From UBA4717 sp045577925 (GTDB taxonomy: Bacteria > Bacillota > Clostridia > Oscillospirales > CAG-272): a DNA stretch of 13,746 bases. The notes below the pieces were generated by a model. The model was given only the letters and a program-made list of their open reading frames with translations. It had not been told where the DNA came from and made no database searches. Position numbers and translations under genes: made by a program. Numbering within the stretch: the stretch's first letter is position 1; each line of letters opens with the position of its first letter. Below, in pieces: positions 12,571-13,746 of the stretch. The stretch is from the NCBI GenBank assembly GCA_045577925.1, contig JAZNJH010000030.1:1-13746 (forward strand), read 5' to 3'.

Positions 12571-13443
12571 GTGTTTGCATTTGAAATTGAAATACTTAAA
12601 AGAATAGAGCTTCTGAGAAACGATTTTATCAACAGCTTCTTTGAGTATGTAACGATGCTCGGCGAAGAAGTGCTGATGATACTTATCGTTGCAATACTTT
12701 GGTTTGCATTTGACAAGAGAATAGCTCAACGGCTGTTTTTTATAACCGTCGTTTCGCTTTCGTTTAACAGCGTTATTAAAAATATTGCTAAAATTCCAAG
12801 GCCTTTTGCTTCGGGAGAGGTTACTTGTGTAAGGCCCGATACTGCAACAGGATATTCGTTTCCAAGCGGACACACTCAGAATTTTGCAACCTGGAGCACT
12901 GCAGTCGCAATAAAAATTAAAAAGACATGGGTAAGCGTAATAACGGCCGTGCTTATTTTCCTTGTTGCTCTTTCAAGGGTGTTTCTGGGCGCGCATTATC
13001 CGAGTGACGTTATTGTTGGCGTGATTCTTGGAGTCGCTTTTGCTTTTATCGGAAATAGTATCTATGACAAAACAGATAATAAGGGCAAATTATTTACCTG
13101 CGTGCTTTTACTATTAACCCCGTTTGTAGTATTTTTTATGATAAAACCCGATCCGCTTTATTCCGATCTTTATAAGCTCTACGGTATGCTTGCAGGACTT
13201 ATATTATCGGTAAGCTTTGAAGAAAGATTTGCCAAACTTGATTATACGGTTGCACCCTGGAAGAAGACTTTGAGAGTTGTTATCGGAGTTACACTTGCGC
13301 TTGCGGTTAAAGAGGGACTGAAGGCGCTTAATGTTTTTACAATCTTGCAGTTATCATTTGCTTTTGATGCGCTCAGGTATCTTGCCCTTGTTTTTGTGTG
13401 TCTGGGATTATGCCCGTTTTTGTTTAAAAAACTAAACATATAA
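12571..13443 (+). CDS. PAP2-family (type 2 phosphatidic acid phosphatase) membrane protein
   Basis: This 290-residue inner-membrane phosphatase has all three PAP2 catalytic motifs in order: KNIAKIPRP (70-78, Kx6RP), PSGH (98-101) and SRVFLGAHYPSD (135-146, SRx5Hx3D). The histidines at 101 and 142 are the catalytic pair. Family members remove phosphate from phosphatidic acid, phosphatidylglycerophosphate or undecaprenyl pyrophosphate at the membrane surface; the substrate is not fixed by sequence. About eight helices are predicted. The C-terminal third (175-285), with four extra helices, goes beyond the core PAP2 domain. The start is a GTG at 12571, supported by GAGG (12560-12563) seven bases upstream. 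It has its own promoter and is not clearly linked to its neighbours. Confidence 0.9.
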   Translation: MFAFEIEILKRIELLRNDFINSFFEYVTMLGEEVLMILIVAILWFAFDKRIAQRLFFITVVSLSFNSVIKNIAKIPRPFASGEVTCVRPDTATGYSFPSGHTQNFATWSTAVAIKIKKTWVSVITAVLIFLVALSRVFLGAHYPSDVIVGVILGVAFAFIGNSIYDKTDNKGKLFTCVLLLLTPFVVFFMIKPDPLYSDLYKLYGMLAGLILSVSFEERFAKLDYTVAPWKKTLRVVIGVTLALAVKEGLKALNVFTILQLSFAFDALRYLALVFVCLGLCPFLFKKLNI

Positions 13444-13451
13444 AAAGCAAA

Positions 13452-13486
13452 AATACCCTTGTATTTAATTATAAGAACAGGGTATT
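13452..13486. terminator. Weak hairpin after the PAP2 gene
   Basis: An 8-bp stem (13452-13459 with 13479-13486) has a long AT-rich loop of 19 bases. The plus-strand tail has no T-run (TATATCAG), so it is a poor terminator for the PAP2 gene; the minus-strand tail (TTTTTG) would be better, but no minus-strand gene ends here. Confidence 0.35.
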
Positions 13487-13539
13487 ATATCAGTAGGGCA
13501 GAATAGTTTATTTTTGTAGAAAAAATTTTAAAAAAGGTA

Positions 13540-13568
13540 TTGACAAACAAGGATTGTTTTGATATAAT
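13540..13568 (+). promoter_or_regulatory. Perfect consensus promoter of the tRNA cluster
   Basis: TTGACA (13540-13545), a 17-base spacer and TATAAT (13563-13568), about 37 bases before tRNA-Thr. In the leader, GTCGCC/GGTGAC (13575-13580 with 13585-13590) can pair with one G-U, forming a small hairpin. Confidence 0.88.
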
Positions 13569-13605
13569 ATGAAAGTCGCCAAGAGGTGACACAATAAAAT
13601 AAGTT

Positions 13606-13680
13606 GCTGGTGTGGCTCAATGGCAGAGCAGCTGATTTGTAATCAGCAGGTTGTTGGTTCGACTCCGATCACCAGCTCCA
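13606..13680 (+). tRNA. tRNA-Thr (anticodon TGT)
   Basis: A full 75-base cloverleaf: acceptor GCTGGTG with CACCAGC (all paired), D-stem GCTC/GAGC, anticodon stem GCTGA/TCAGC with loop TTTGTAA (anticodon TGT, Thr), T-arm GTTGG-TTCGACT-CCGAT. Discriminator T and an encoded CCA end at 13680. It is the first tRNA of a cluster. Confidence 0.95.
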
Positions 13681-13746
13681 GGGAGCGTTCCCGAGCGGCC
13701 AAAGGGGGCAGACTGTAAATCTGTTGTCACTGACTTCGGTGGTCCG
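13681..13746 (+). tRNA. tRNA-Tyr (anticodon GTA), 3' end cut by the window
   Basis: The 5' acceptor strand GGGAGCG, D-arm CCC/GGG, anticodon stem GCAGA/TCTGT with loop CTGTAAA (anticodon GTA) and a long class II variable arm (near 13725-13740) are visible; the T-arm is only begun. It starts directly after the CCA of tRNA-Thr with no spacer, so the Thr 3' end and Tyr 5' end must be made by processing of one transcript. Confidence 0.93.

Noticed and set aside
1..13746. CRISPR array or long tandem repeats
   Set aside because: No regularly spaced direct repeats of 20 bases or more were seen on reading through the window.

Overview
The window looks like chromosomal DNA from an anaerobic gut-type Clostridia bacterium (Oscillospiraceae/Christensenellales-like). 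This is inferred from gene content, not from a search. The support is a trmK-nif3 pair, a DUF1858 redox protein, a long divergent PRPP synthase, a TraX-like membrane protein, strong Shine-Dalgarno sites, AT-rich spacers, and promoters close to the sigma-A consensus TTGACA-17-TATAAT. Translation uses the standard bacterial code. Apart from a GC-rich intergenic block and an AT-rich two-gene island, composition looks even.

Layout. Positions 1-140 hold the promoter-proximal end of an IS30-type insertion sequence that continues off the left edge. Next come a PRPP synthase and a HIT hydrolase, both on the minus strand and each with its own promoter. The DUF1858 gene starts divergently from the HIT gene from a perfect consensus promoter and ends in a strong terminator. 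A plus-strand block with no internal terminator follows (2206-6229): a GNAT acetyltransferase, TrmK, a Nif3-family metal protein, a condensation-fold acyltransferase-like protein, and a zinc-ribbon six-helix membrane protein. A bidirectional terminator closes it.

The stretch 6300-7271 is an AT-rich island. It holds a minus-strand SLOG-fold nucleotide-binding protein and a divergent XRE regulator, with a perfect 16-bp palindrome between them over the SLOG promoter. A 364-base gap follows (7240-7603). It holds two hairpin terminators, a GC-rich block of nested inverted repeats with no convincing gene, and the tRNA-Pro terminator. tRNA-Pro(GGG) is on the minus strand.

The right half carries an EamA/DMT transporter convergent with a TraX-like protein, then an unknown four-helix membrane protein on the minus strand. 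A TetR-type regulator comes next, divergent from a two-gene membrane-protein operon (122 and 256 aa) through overlapping back-to-back promoters and two candidate operators. The second operon gene ends in an 11-residue-repeat tail that has its own Shine-Dalgarno site and ATG, so the tail may also be made as a separate 63-residue protein. A PAP2 phosphatase and a tRNA cluster (Thr, then Tyr with no gap, Tyr cut by the window end) close the region.

Much of the window is ordinary housekeeping: PRPP and tRNA supply, tRNA methylation, lipid phosphatase. The parts most worth attention are the SLOG/XRE pair, the TetR-controlled membrane operon with its internal start, the acyltransferase/zinc-ribbon pair, and the GC-rich repeat block. 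I see no CRISPR array, no toxin-antitoxin pair that I can name, and no clearly recognisable new defence system.
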